DNA of 64,000 bases from Nephrocerus scutellatus (taxonomy: Eukaryota > Arthropoda > Insecta > Diptera > Pipunculidae): the NCBI GenBank assembly GCA_947095585.1, contig OX352766.1, forward strand, positions 1-64,000. Reading direction: 5' to 3'. A program made the translations under genes and the position numbers. Positions within the stretch are counted from its first letter, which is position 1, and every line of letters begins with the position of its first letter. This document shows positions 13,303 through 27,359 of this stretch, in pieces. Under the pieces are notes generated by a model. It saw nothing but the letters and a program-made list of their open reading frames with translations, was not told the DNA's origin and ran no database searches.

Positions 13303-15512
13303 TTCATAGCAAGTTTTAAAACAAGTAAACTCGTCACTCGTGCCACACGCGTCACTTCATAGCAAGTTTTAAAACCAGTACACGCGCCACACGCGTCACT
13401 TCATAGCAAGTTTTAAAACAAGTACACGCGCCACACGCGTCACTTCATAGCAAGTTTTAAACCAAGTACACGCGCCACATTTAACACACGCGTCACTTCA
13501 TAGCAAGTTTCAAACAAGCGCACGCGCCACACGCGCCACACGCGTCACACGCACCACTTCATAGCAAGTTTTAAACCAAGTACACGCGTCACACGCGCCA
13601 CTTCATAGCAAGTTTTAAAACAAGCACACGCGCCACATGCAGCACTTGATAGCAAGTTTTAAAACAAGTACACGCGCCACACGCGACACACGCGCCACTT
13701 CATAGCAAGTTTTAAACCAAGTACACGCGTCACACGCGACACACGCCTTCATAGCAAGTTTTAAAACAAGTACACGCGCCACTTCATAGCAAGTTTTAAA
13801 ACAATTACACGCGCCACATTTAACACACGCGTCACTACATATCAAGTTTTAAAATGAGTACACGCGCCACACGCGCCACACGCGCCACACGCGCCACACG
13901 CGCCACACGCGCCACACGCGCCACACGCGTCACTTCATAGCAAGTTTTAAAACAAGTAAACTCGTCACTCGTGCCACACGCGTCACTTCATAGCAAGTTT
14001 TAAAACCAGTACACGCGCCACACGCGTCACACGCGCCACACGCGTCACTTCATAGCAAGTTTTAAAACAAGTACACGCGCCACACGCGTCACTTCATAGC
14101 AAGTTTTAAACCAAGTACACGCGCCACATTTAACACACGCGTCACTTCATAGCAAGTTTCAAACAAGCGCACGCGCCACACGCGCCACACGCGTCACACG
14201 CACCACTTCATAGCAAGTTTTAAACCAAGTACACGCGTCACACGCGCCACTTCATAGCAAGTTTTAAAACAAGCACACGCGCCACATGCAGCACTTGATA
14301 GCAAGTTTTAAAACAAGTACACGCGCCACACGCGACACACGCGACACACGCGCCACACGCGTCACTTCATAGCAAGTTTCAAACACGCGCCACATGCAGC
14401 ACTCGATAGCAAGTACACGCGCCACACGCGTCACTTCATAGCAAGTTTTAAAACAAATACACGCGCCAAACGCGCCACACGCGTCACACGTGCCACACGC
14501 GTCACACGTGCGAGTTTTAAAATGAGTACACGCGCCACACGCGGCACACGCGCCACTTCATTGCAAGTTTTAAAACAAGTACACTCGCCACACGCGTCAC
14601 ACGTGCCACACGCACCACTTCATAGCAAGTTTTAAAAAAAGAACACGCGTCACACGCGCCACTTCATAGCAAGTTTTAAACCAAGTACACGCGCCACACG
14701 CGCCACACGCGCCACACGCGTCACTTCATAGCAAGTTTCAAACACGCGCCACATGCAGCACTCGATAGCAAGTACACGCGCCACACGCGTCACTTCATAG
14801 CAAGTTTTAAAACAAATACACGCGCCAAACGCGCCACACGCGTCACACGTGCCACACGCGTCACACGTGCGAGTTTTAAAATGAGTACACGCGCCACACG
14901 CGGCACACGCGCCACTTCATTGCAAGTTTTAAAACAAGTACACTCGCCACACGCGTCACACGTGCCACACGCGTCACTTCATAGCAAGTTTCAAACAAGC
15001 GCACGCGCCAAACGCGTCACACGCGTCACACGCGCCACTTCATAGCAAGTTTTAGAACAAGCACACGCGCCACACGCGCCACACGCGTCACTACATAGCA
15101 AGTTTTAAAATGAGTACACGCGCCACACGCGCCACACGCGTCACTTCATAGCAAGTTTTAAAACAAGTACACGCGCCACACGCGCCACTTCATAGCAAGT
15201 TTTAAAACAAGCACACGCGCCACACGCGCCACATGCAGCACTTGATAGCAAGTTTTAAAACAAGTACACGCGCCACACGCGTCACTTCATAGCAAGTTTT
15301 AAAACAAGTACACGCGCCAAACGCGACACACGCGCCACTTCATAGCAAGTTTTAAAACAAGCACACGCGCCACACGCGCCACATGCAGCACTTGGTAGCA
15401 AGTTTTAAAACAAGTACACGCGCCACACGCGTCACTTCATAGCAAGTTTTAAACCAAGTACACGCGTCACACGCGCCACTTCATTGCAAGTTTTAAAACA
15501 AGTACACGCGTC
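13303..15512 (-). repeat. Satellite block 10, inverted
   Basis: These inverted modules are related to block 6. A direct duplication containing CATGCAGCACTCGATAGC occurs near 14388 and again near 14752; a related copy is near 10000. The block ends ACGCGTCACTTGTTTTAAAAC near 15512, a junction seen only once. Confidence 0.85.
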
Positions 15513-18500
15513 ACTTGTTTTAAAACTTGCTATGAAGTGGCGCGTGTGGCGCGTGTGGCGCGTGTGGCGCGTGTGGCGCGTGTACTTGGTTTAAAACTTC
15601 CTATGAAGTGGCGCGTGTGGCGCGTGCACTTGTTTTAAAACTTGCTATGAAGTGGTGCGTGTGGCACGCGTGTGCTTGTTTTAAAACTTGCTATGAAGTG
15701 GCGCGTGTGACGCGTGTACTTGGTTTAAGACTTGCTATGAAGTGGCGCGCGTGACGCGTGTGGCGCGTGTCGCGCGAGCGCTTGTTTGAAACTTGCTATG
15801 AAGTGTGTGTGAAGTGTGAAGTGTGGCGCGTGTACTTGTTTTAAAACTTGCTATGAAGTGGCGCGTGTGGCACGAGTGACGCGTGTACTTGTTTTAAAAC
15901 TTGCTATCAAGTGCTGCATGTGGCGCGTGTGGCGCGTGTGCTTGTTTTAAAACTTGCTATGAAGTGGCGCGTGTACTTGGTTTAAAACTTGCTATGAAGT
16001 GGCGCGTGTGAAGCGTGTGGCGCGTGTGGCGCGTGCGCTTGTTTGAAACTTGCTATGAAGTGACGCGTGTGGCGCGTGTGACGCGTGTGGCGCGTGTGAC
16101 GCGTGTGGCGCGTGCGCTTGTTTGAAACTTGTTATGAAGTGGCGCGTGTGGCGCGTGCAGTTGTTTTAAAACTTGCTATGAAGTGGTGCGTGTGGCACGT
16201 GTGACGCGCGTAGCGAGTGTACTTGTTTTAAAACTTGCAATGAAGTGGCGCGTGTGACGCGTGTGGCGCGTGTACTCATTTTAAAACTTGCACGTGTGAC
16301 GCGTGTACTTGTTTTAAAACTTGCTATGAAGTGGCGCGTGTGGCACGAGTGACGCGTGTACTTGTTTTAAAACTTGCTATGAAGTGACGCGTGTGGCGCG
16401 TGTACTCATTTTAAAACTTGCTATGAAACTTGCTATCAAGTGCTGCACGTGTGACGCGTGTGGCGAGTTTACTTGTTTTAAAACTTGCAATGAAGTGGCG
16501 CGTGTGATGCTTGTTTTAAAACTTGCTATGAAGTGGCGCGTGTGACGCGTGTGGCGCGTGTGACGCGTGTGACGCGTGTGGCAAGTGTGGCGCGTGTACT
16601 CATTTTAAAACTTGCTATGAAGTGACGCGTGTGTTGCATGTGGCGCGTGTACTTCTTTTAAAACTTGCTATGAAGTGGCGCGTGTGACGCATGTGGCGCA
16701 TGTACTTGTTTTAAAACTTGCTATGAAGTGACGCGTGTGGCGCGTGTGGCACGAGTGACTTGCTATGAAGTGACGCGTGTGGCGCGTGTACTCATTTTAA
16801 AACTTGCTATGTAGTGACGCGTGTGTTAAATGTGGCGCGTGTACTTGTTTTAAAACTTGCTATGAAGTGGCGCGTGTGGCGCGTTTGGCGCGTGTGGCGC
16901 GTGCACTTGTTTTAAGACTTGCTATGAAGTGGTGCGTGTGGCACGTGTGACGCGTGTTGCGAGTGTACTTGTTTTAAAACTTGCAATGAAGTGGCGCGTG
17001 TGACGCGTGTGGCGCGTGTACTCATTTTAAAACTTGCACGTGTGACGCGTGTGGCACGTGTACTTGTTTTAAAACTTGCTATGAAGTGGCGCGTGTGACG
17101 CGTGTGACGCGTGTGGCGCGTGTACTTGTTTTAAAACTTACTATGAAGTGACGCGTGTGGCGCGTGTGGCGCGTGTGGCACGAGTGACTTGCTATGAAGT
17201 GACGCGTGTGGCGCGTGTACTCATTTTAAAACTTGCTATGTAGTGACGCGTGTGTTAAATGTGGCGCGTGTACTTGTTTTAAAACTGGCTATGAAGTGGC
17301 GCGTGTGGCGCGTGTGTCGCGTGCACTTGTTTTAAGACTTGCTATGAAGTGGTGCGTGTGGCACGTGTGACGCGTGTGGCGAGTGTACTTGTTTTAAAAC
17401 TTGCAATGAAGTGGCGCGTGTGACGCGTGTGGCGCGTGTACTCATTTTAAAACTTGCACGTGTGACGCGTGTGGCACGTGTACTTGTTTTAAAACTTGCT
17501 ATGAAGTGGCGCGTGTGGCGCGTGTGACGCGTGTGACGCGTGTGGCGCGTGTGACGCGTGTGACGCGTGTGGCGCGTGTGACGCGTGTGCTTATTTTAAA
17601 ACTTGCTATGAAGTGGTGCGTGTGGCACGTGTGACGCGTGTGGCGAGTGTACTTGTTTTAAAACTTGCAATGAAGTGGCGCGTGTGACGCGTGTGGCACG
17701 TGTACTCATTTTAAAACTTGCACGTGTGACGCGTGTACTTGTTTTAAAACTTGCTATGAAGTGGCGCGTGTGACGCGTGTGGCGCGTTTGGCGCGTGTGG
17801 CGCGTTTGGCGCGTGTGGCGCGTTTGGCGCGTGTGGCGCGTGTACTCATTTTAAAACTTGCTATGAAGTGACGCGTGTGTTGCATGTGGCGCGTGTACTT
17901 CTTTTAAAACTTGCTATGATGTGGCGCGTGTAATTGTTTTAAAACTTGCTATGAAGTGGCGCGTGTGTTAAATGTGGCGCGTGTAATTGTTTTAAAACTT
18001 GCTATGAAGTGGCGCGTGTGGCGCGTGTGACGCGTGTACTTGTTTTAAAACTTGCTATGAAGTGACGCGTGTGGCGCGTGTGGCGCGTGTACTTGTTTTA
18101 AAACTTGCTATGAAGTGACGCGTGTGGCACGTGTGGCGCGTATGGCACATGTGGCACGTGTGGCGCGTGTGGCACGAGTGACGAGTGTACTTGTTTTAAA
18201 ACTAGCTATGAAGTGACGTGTGTGGCGCGTGTACTTGTTTTAAAACTTGCTATGAAGTGACGCGTGTGGCGCGTGTGGCGCGTGTACTCATTTTAAAACT
18301 TGATATGTAGTGACGCGTGTGTTAAATGTGGCGCGTGTAATTGTTTTAAAACTTGCTATGAAGTGGCGCGTGTACTTGTTTTAAAACTTGCTCTGAAGTG
18401 ACGCGTGTGGCGCGTGTGTCACGTGTGGCACGTGTACTTGTTTTAAAACTTGCTATCAAGTGCTGCATGTGGCGCGTGTGCTTGTTTTAAAACTTGCTAT

Positions 18501-21500
18501 GAAGTGGCGCGTGTGACGCTTGTACTTGGTTTAAAACTTGCTATGAAGTGGTGCGTGTGACGCGTGTGGCGCGTGTGGCGCGTTCGCTTGTTTGAAACTT
18601 GCTATGAAGTGACGCGTGTGGCGCGTGTGGCGCGTGTACTCATTTTAAAACTTGCTATGTAGTGACGCGTGTGTTAAATGTGGCGCGTGTACTTGTTTTA
18701 AAACTTGCGATGAAGTGGCGCGTGTGGCGCGTGTACTCATTTTAAAACTTGCTATGAAGTGGCGCGTGTGACGCGTGTGTACTTGTTTTAAAACTTGCTA
18801 TGAAGTGACGCGTGTGTTAAATGTGGCGCGTGTACTCATTTTAAAACTTGCTATGTAGTGACGCGTGTGTTAAATGTGACGCGTGTACTTGTTTTAAAAC
18901 TTGCTATCAAGTGCTGCATGTGGCGCGTGTGGCGCACGTGCTTGTTTTAAAACTTGCTATGAAGTGGCGCGTGTGACGCGTGTACTTGGTTTAAAACTTG
19001 CTATGAAGTGACGCGTGTGGCGCGTGTGGCACGTGTGGCACGTGTGGCACATGTGGCGCGTGTGGCACGTGTGGCGCGTGTGGCACGAGTGACGAGTGTA
19101 CTTGTTTTAAAACTTGCTATGAAGTGACGCGTGTGGCACGTGTGGCGCGTATGGCACGAGTGACGAGTGTACTTGTTTTAAAACTAGCTATGAAGTGACG
19201 TGTGTGGCGCGTGTACTTGTTTTAAAACTTGCTATGAAGTGACGCGTGTGGCGCGTGTGGCGCGTGTACTCATTTTAAAACTTGGTATGTATTGACGCGT
19301 GTGTTAAATGTGGCGCGTGTAATTGTTTTAAAACTTGCTATGAAGTGGCGCGTGTACTTGTTTTAAAACTTGCTCTGAAGTGACGCGTGTGGCGCGTGTG
19401 TCACGTGTGGCACGTGTACTTGTTTTAAAACTTGCTATCAAGTGCTGCATGTGGCGCGTGTGCTTGTTTTAAAACTTGCTATGAAGTGGCGCGTGTGACG
19501 CGTGTACTTGGTTTAAAACTTGCTATGAAGTGGTGCGTGTGACGCGTGTGGCGTGTGTGGCGCGTGCGCTTGTTTGAAACTTGCTATGAAGTGACGCGTG
19601 TGGCGCGTGTGACGCGTGTACTTGTTTTAAAACTTGCTATCAAGTGCTGCATGTGGCGCGTGTGGCGCACGTGCTTGTTATAAAACTTGCTATGAAGTGA
19701 CGCGTGTGGCGCGTGTGGCGCGTGTACTCATTTTAAAACTTGCTATGTAGTGACGCGTGTGTTAAAACTTGCAATGAAGTGGCGCGTGTGGCGCGTGTAC
19801 TCATTTTAAAACTTGCACGTGTGACGCGTGTACTTGTTTAAAAACTTGCTATGAAGTGGCGCGTGTGGCACGAGTGACGCGATTACTTGTTTTAAAACTT
19901 GCTATGAAGTGACGCGTGTGGCGCGTGTACTTGTTTTAAAACTTGCTATCAAGTGCTGCATGTGGCGCGTGTGGCGCGTGTGCTTGTTTTAAAACTTGCT
20001 ATGAAGTGGCGCGTGTGACGCGTGTACTTGGTTTAAAACTTGCTATGAAGTGGCGCTTGTGCCGCGTGTGGCGCGTGTACTCATTTTAAAACTCGCACGT
20101 GTGACGCGTGTGGCACGTGTGACGCGTGTGGCGAGTGTACTTGTTTTAAAACTTGCTATGAAGTGGCGCGTGTGGCGCGTGCGGCGCGTGTGGCGCGTGT
20201 GACGTGTGGCGCGTGTGACGCGTGTACTTGGTTTAAAACTTGCTATGAAGTGGTGCGTGTGACGCGTGTGGCACGTGTGGCGCGTGTGGCACATGTACTT
20301 GCTATTTATTTATTTACTATGAAGTGGCGCGTGTGACGCGTGTGGCGCGTGTACTTGTTTTAAAACTTGCACGTGTGACGCGTGTGGCACGTGTGACTTG
20401 TTTTAAAACTTGCTATGAAGTGGCGCGTGTGACGCGTGTTCTTGTTTTAAAACTTGCTATGAAGTGGTGCGTGTGGCACGTGTGACGCGTGTGGCGAGTG
20501 TACTTGTTTTAAAACTTGCTATGAAGTGGCGCGTGTGGCGCGTGTGGCGCGTGTGGCGCGTGTGGCGCGTGCGGCGCGTGCGGCGCGTGCGGCGCGTGTG
20601 GCGCGTGTGACGCGTGTACTTGGTATGAAGTGGTGCGTGTGACGCGTGTGGCACGTGTGGCGCGTGTGGCACATGTACTTGCTATTTATTTATTTACTAT
20701 GAAGTGGCGCGTGTGACGCGTGTGGCGCGTGTACTTGTTTTAAAACTTGCACGTGTGACGCGTGTGGCACGTGTGACTTGTTTTAAAACGCTATGAAGTG
20801 GCGCGTGTGACGCGTGTTCTTGTTTTAAAACTTGCTATGAAGTGGTGCGTGTGGCACGTGTGACGCGTATGGCGAGTGTACTTGTTTTAAAACTTGCAAT
20901 GAAGTGGCGCGTGTGACGCGTGTGGCGCGTGTACTCATTTTAAAACTCGCACGTGTGACGCGTGTGGCACGTGTGACGCGTGTGGCACGTGTGACGCGTG
21001 TGGCACGTGTGACGCGTGTGGCACGTGTGACGCGTGTACTTGTTTTAAAACTTGCTATGAAGTGGCGCGTGTGGCGCGTGTACTTGTTTTAAAACTTGCT
21101 ATAAAGTGGCGCGTATGGCACGTGTGGCACGAGTGACGCGTGTACTTGTTTTAAAACTTGCTATGTAGGACGCGTGTGCTGCATGTGGCGCGTGTGACGC
21201 GTGTACTTGGTTTAAAACTTGCTATGAAGTGGCGCGCGTGACGCGTGTGGCACGTGTACTTGTTTTAAAACTTGCTATAAAGTGATGCGTGTGGTGCGTG
21301 TGGCACGTGTGACGCGTGTGGCGAGTGTACTTGTTTTAAAACTTGCAATGAAGTGGCGCTTGTGCCGCGTGTGGCGCGTGTACTCATTTTAAAACTCGCA
21401 CGTGTGACGCGTGTGGCACGTGTGACGCGTGTGGCGAGTGTACTTGTTTTAAAACTTGCTATGAAGTGGCGCGTGTGGCGCGTGTGGCGCGTGTGGCGCG

Positions 21501-24500
21501 TGTGGCGCGTGCGGCGCGTGTGGCGCGTGCGGCGCGTGTGGCGCGTGTGACGCGTGTACTTGGTTTAAAACTTGCTATGAAGTGGTGCGTGTGACGCATG
21601 TGGCACGTGTGGCGCGTGTGGCACATGTACTTGCTATTTATTTATTTACTATGAAGTGGCGCGTGTGACGCGTGTGGCGCGTGTACTTGTTTTAAAACTT
21701 GCACGTGTGACGCGTGTGGCACGTGTGACTTGTTTTAAAACTTGCTATGAAGTGGCGCGTGTGACGCGTGTTCTTGTTTTAAAACTTGCTATGAAGTGGT
21801 GCGTGTGGCACGTGTGACGCGTATGGCGAGTGTACTTGTTTTAAAACTTGCAATGAAGTGGCGCGTGTGACGCGTGTGGCGCGTGTACTCATTTTAAAAC
21901 TCGCACGTGTGACGCGTGTGGCACGTGTGACGCGTGTACTTGTTTTAAAACTTGCTATGAAGTGGCGCGTGTGGCGCGTGTACTTGTTTTAAAACTTGCT
22001 ATAAAGTGGCGCGTATGGCACGTGTGGCACGAGTGACGCGTGTACTTGTTTTAAAACTTGCTATGTAGGACGCGTGTGCTGCATGTGGCGCGTGTGACGC
22101 GTGTACTTGGTTTAAAACTTGCTATGAAGTGGCGCGCGTGACGCGTGTGGCACGTGTACTTGTTTTAAAACTTGCTATAAAGTGATGCGTGTGGTGCGTG
22201 TGGCACGTGTGACGCGTGTGGCGAGTGTACTTGTTTTAAAACTTGCAATGAAGTGGCGCTTGTGCCGCGTGTGGCGCGTGTACTCATTTTAAAACTCGCA
22301 CGTGTGACGCGTGTGGCACGTGTGACGCGTGTGGCGAGTGTACTTGTTTTAAAACTTGCTATGAAGTGGCGCGTGTGGCGCGTGTGGCGCGTGCGGCGCG
22401 TGTGGCGCGTGCGGCGCGTGTGGCGCGTGCGGCGCGTGTGGCGCGTGTGACGCGTGTACTTGGTTTAAAACTTGCTATGAAGTGGTGCGTGTGACGCGTG
22501 TGGCACGTGTGGCGCGTGTGGCAAATGTACTTGCTATTTATTTATTTACTATGAAGTGGCGCGTGTGACGCGTGTGGCGCGTGTACTTGTTTTAAAACTT
22601 GCACGTGTGACGCGTGTGGCACGTGTGACTTGTTTTAAAACTTGCTATGAAGTGGCGCGTGTGACGCGTGTTCTTGTTTTAAAACTTGCTATGAAGTGGT
22701 GCGTGTGGCACGTGTGACGCGTATGGCGAGTGTACTTGTTTTAAAACTTGCAATGAAGTGGCGCGTGTGACGCGTGTGGCGCGTGTACTCATTTTAAAAC
22801 TCGCACGTGTGACGCGTGTGGCACGTGTGACGCGTGTGGCACGTGTGACGCGTGTGGCACGTGTGACGCGTGTACTTGTTTTAAAACTTGCTATGAAGTG
22901 GCGCGTGTGGCGCGTGTACTTGTTTTAAAACTTGCTATAAAGTGGCGCGTATGGCACGTGTGGCACGAGTGACGCGTGTACTTGTTTTAAAACTTGCTAT
23001 GTAGGACGCGTGTGCTGCATGTGGCGCGTGTGACGCGTGTACTTGGTTTAAAACTTGCTATGAAGTGGCGCGCGTGACGCGTGTGGCACGTGTACTTGTT
23101 TTAAAACTTGCTATAAAGTGATGCGTGTGGTGCGTGTGGCACGTGTGACGCGTGTGGCGAGTGTACTTGTTTTAAAACTTGCAATGAAGTGGCGCTTGTG
23201 CCGCGTGTGGCGCGTGTACTCATTTTAAAACTCGCACGTGTGACGCGTGTGGCACGTGTGACGCGTGTGGCGAGTGTACTTGTTTTAAAACTTGCTATGA
23301 AGTGGCGCGTGTGGCGCGTGTGGCGCGTGTGGCGCGTGCGGCGCGTGTGGCGCGTGTGACGCGTGTACTTGGTTTAAAACTTGCTATGAAGTGGTGCGTG
23401 TGACGCGTGTGGCACGTGTGGCGCGTGTGGCACATGTACTTGCTATTTATTTATTTACTATGAAGTGGCGCGTGTGACGCGTGTGGCGCGTGTACTTGTT
23501 TTAAAACTTGCACGTGTGACGCGTGTGGCACGTGTGACTTGTTTTAAAACTTGCTATGAAGTGGCGCGTGTGACGCGTGTTCTTGTTTTAAAACTTGCTA
23601 TGAAGTGGTGCGTGTGGCACGTGTGACGCGTATGGCGAGTGTACTTGTTTTAAAACTTGCAATGAAGTGGCGCGTGTGACGCGTGTGGCGCGTGTACTCA
23701 TTTTAAAACTCGCACGTGTGACGCGTGTGGCACGTGTGACGCGTGTGGCACGTGTGACGCGTGTGGCACGTGTGACGCGTGTACTTGTTTTAAAACTTGC
23801 TATGAAGTGGCGCGTGTGGCGCGTGTACTTGTTTTAAAACTTGCTATGAAGTGGCGCGCGTGACGCGTGTGGCACGTGTACTTGTTTTAAAACTTGCTAT
23901 AAAGTGATGCGTGTGGTGCGTGTGGCACGTGTGACGCGTGTGGCGAGTGTACTTGTTTTAAAACTTGCAATGAAGTGGCGCTTGTGCCGCGTGTGGCGCG
24001 TGTACTCATTTTAAAACTCGCACGTGTGACGCGTGTGGCACGTGTGACGCGTGTGGCGAGTGTACTTGTTTTAAAACTTGCTATGAAGTGGCGCGTGTGG
24101 CGCGTGTGGCGCGTGCGGCGCGTGTGGCGCGTGCGGCGCGTGTGGCGCGTGCGGCGCGTGCGGCGCGTGTGACGCGTGTACTTGGTTTAAAACTTGCTAT
24201 GAAGTGGTGCGTGTGACGCGTGTGGCACGTGTGGCGCGTGTGGCACATGTACTTGCTATTTATTTATTTACTATGAAGTGGCGCGTGTGACGCGTGTGGC
24301 GCGTGTACTTGTTTTAAAACTTGCACGTGTGACGCGTGTGGCACGTGTGACTTGTTTTAAAACTTGCTATGAAGTGGCGCGTGTGACGCGTGTTCTTGTT
24401 TTAAAACTTGCTATGAAGTGGTGCGTGTGGCACGTGTGACGCGTATGGCGAGTGTACTTGTTTTAAAACTTGCAATGAAGTGGCGCGTGTGACGCGTGTA

Positions 24501-25745
24501 CTTGTTTTAAAACTTGCTATAAAGTGGCGCGTATGGCACGTGTGGCACGTGCGGCGCGTGTGGCGCGTGCGGCGCGTGCGGCGCGTGTGGCGCGTGTGAC
24601 GCGTGTACTTGGTTTAAAACTTGCTATGAAGTGGTGCGTGTGACGCGTGTGGCACGTGTGGCGCGTGTGGCACATGTACATGCTATTTATTTATTTACTA
24701 TAAAGTGGCGCGTGTGACGCGTGTGGCGCGTGTACTTGTTTTAAAACTTGCACGTGTGACGCGTGTGGCACGTGTGACTTGTTTTAAAACTTGCTATGAA
24801 GTGGCGCGTGTGACGCGTGTTCTTGTTTTAAAACTTGCTATGAAGTGGTGCGTGTGGCACGTGTGACGCGTATGGCGAGTGTACTTGTTTTAAAACTTGC
24901 AATGAAGTGGCGCGTGTGACGCGTGTGGCGCGTGTACTCATTTTAAAACTCGCACGTGTGACGCGTGTGGCACGTGTGACGCGTGTGGCACGTGTGACGC
25001 GTGTACTTGTTTTAAAACTTGCTATGAAGTGGCGCGTGTGGCGCGTGTGGCGCGTGTACTTGTTTTAAAACTTGCTATAAAGTGGCGCGTATGGCACGTG
25101 TGGCACGAGTGACGCGTGTACTTGTTTTAAAACTTGCTATGTAGGACGCGTGTGCTGCATGTGGCGCGTGTGACGCGTGTACTTGGTTTAAAACTTGCTA
25201 TGAAGTGGCGCGCGTGACGCGTGTGGCACATGTACTTGTTTTAAAACTTGCTATAAAGTGATGCGTGTGGTGCGTGTGGCACGTGTGACGCGTGTGGCGA
25301 GTGTACTTGTTTTAAAACTTGCAATGAAGTGGCGCTTGTGCCGCGTGTGGCGCGTGTACTCATTTTAAAACTCGCACGTGTGACGCGTGTGGCGAGTGTA
25401 CTTGTTTTAAAACTTGCTATGAAGTGGCGCGTGTGGCGCGTGTGGCGCGTGTGGCGCGTGCGGCGCGTGTGGCGCGTGCGGCGCGTGTGGCGCGTGTGAC
25501 GCGTGTACTTGGTTTAAAACTTGCTATGAAGTGGTGCGTGTGACGCGTGTGGTACGTGTGGCGCGTGTGGCACATGTACTTGCTATTTATTTATTTACTA
25601 TGAAGTGGCGCGTGTGACGCGTGTGGCGCGTGTACTTGTTTTAAAACTTGCACGTGTGACGCGTGTGGCACGTGTGACTTGTTTTAAAACTTGCTATGAA
25701 GTGGCGCGTGTGACGCGTGTTATTGTTTTAAAACTTGCTATGAAG
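15513..25745 (+). repeat. Satellite block 11, forward; type B modules then type A HORs
   Basis: From about 15513 to 20040 the modules are irregular 'type B': GTGTTAAATGTGGCGCG, CTTGTTTGAAAC spacers, and an 18-bp alternation of GCGCGTTTG and GCGCGTGTG at about 17783-17837. From about 20040 the block is type A HORs with TATTTATTTATTTA spacers near 20308, 20688, 21640, 22540, 23450, 24262, 24690 and 25587. An aberrant stretch near 15799 has TATGAAGTGTGTGTGAAGTG, and a similar form occurs near 56041. Confidence 0.87.
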
Positions 25746-27112
25746 TCACACGCGTCACACGTGCCACACGCGTCACACGTGCGAGTTTTAAAATGAGTAC
25801 ACGCGCCACACGCGTCACACGCGCCACTTCATTGCAAGTTTTAAAACAAGTACACTCGCCATACGCGTCACACGTGCCACACGCACCACTTCATAGCAAG
25901 TTTTAAAACAAGAACACGCGTCACACGCGCCACTTCATAGCAAGTTTTAAAACAAGTCACACGTGCCACACGCGTCACACGTGCAAGTTTTAAAACAAGT
26001 ACACGCGCCACACGCGTCACACGCGCCACTTCATAGTAAATAAATAAATAGCAAGTACATGTGCCACACGAGCCACACGTGCCACACGCGTCACACGCAC
26101 CACTTCATAGCAAGTTTTAAACCAAGTACACGCGTCACACGCGCCACACGCGCCGCACGCGCCACACGCGCCGCACGCGCCACACGCGCCACACGCGCCA
26201 AACGCGCCACTTCATAGCAAGTTTTAAAACAAGTACACTCGCCACACGCGTCACACGTGCCACACGCGTCACACGTGCGAGTTTTAAAATGAGTACACGC
26301 GCCACACGCGGCACAAGCGCCACTTCATTGCAAGTTTTAAAACAAGTACACTCGCCACACGCGTCACACGTGCCACACGCACTACTTCATAGCAAGTTTT
26401 AAAACAAGTGCACGCGCCACACGCGCCACTTCATAGCAAGTTTTAAAATAAGCACACGCGTCACACGCGTCACACGCGTCACACGCGCCACACGCGCCAC
26501 TTCATAGCAAGTTTCAAACAAGCGCACGCGCCACACGCGTCACACGCGTCACACGCGTCACACGCGCCACTTCATAGCAAGTTTTAAACCAAGTACACGC
26601 GTCACACGCGTCACACGCGACACACGCGCCACACGCGTCACTTCATAGCAAGTTTTAAAACAAGTACACAAGTTTTAAAACAAGTACACGCGTCACACGT
26701 GCAAGTTTTAAAATGAGTACACGCGCCACACGCGTCACATCATTGCAAGTTTTAAAACAAGTACACTCGCCACACGCGTCACACGTGCCACACGCACCAC
26801 TTCATAGCAAGTTTTAAAACAAGTGCACGCGCCACACGCGCCACTTCATAGCAAGTTTTAAAATAAGCACACGCGTCACACGCGCCACACGCGTCACTTC
26901 ATAGCAAGTTTCAAACAAGCGCACGCGCCACACGCGTCACACGCGCCACTTCATAGCAAGTTTTAAACAAGTACACTCGCCACACGCGTCACACGTGCCA
27001 CACGCACCACTTCATAGCAAGTTTTAAAACAAGTGCACGCGCCACACGCGCCACTTCATAGCAAGTTTTAAAATAAGCACACGCGTCACACGCGCCACAC
27101 GCGTCACTTCAT
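25746..27112 (-). repeat. Satellite block 12, inverted
   Basis: Second copy of block 2. The left junction TGAAGTCACACGCG matches that at 2142 with an offset of 23,604 bp, and AAATAAATAAATA lies near 26036. It is truncated relative to block 2 and ends abruptly at CACTTCATGTGGCGAG near 27112. Confidence 0.86.
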
Positions 27113-27359
27113 GTGGCGAGTGTACTTGTTTTAAAACTTGCAATCATGTGGCGCGTGTGACGCGTGTACTTGGTTTAAAACTTGCTATGAAGTGACGCGT
27201 GTGGCGCGTGTGGCGCGTGTGGCGCGTGTACTTGTTTTAAAACTTGCTATCAAGTGCTGCATGTGGCGCGTGTGCTTGTTTTAAAACTTGCTATGAAGTG
27301 GCGCGTGTGACGCGTGTACTTGGTTTAAAACTTGCTATGAAGTGGTGCGTGTGACGCGC
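27113..27359 (+). repeat. Satellite block 13, forward, short
   Basis: Corresponds to block 3 (AATCATGTGG spacer, CTATCAAGTGCTGCATG module) and ends in the same perfect 20-bp palindrome, here at 27348-27367. Confidence 0.85.
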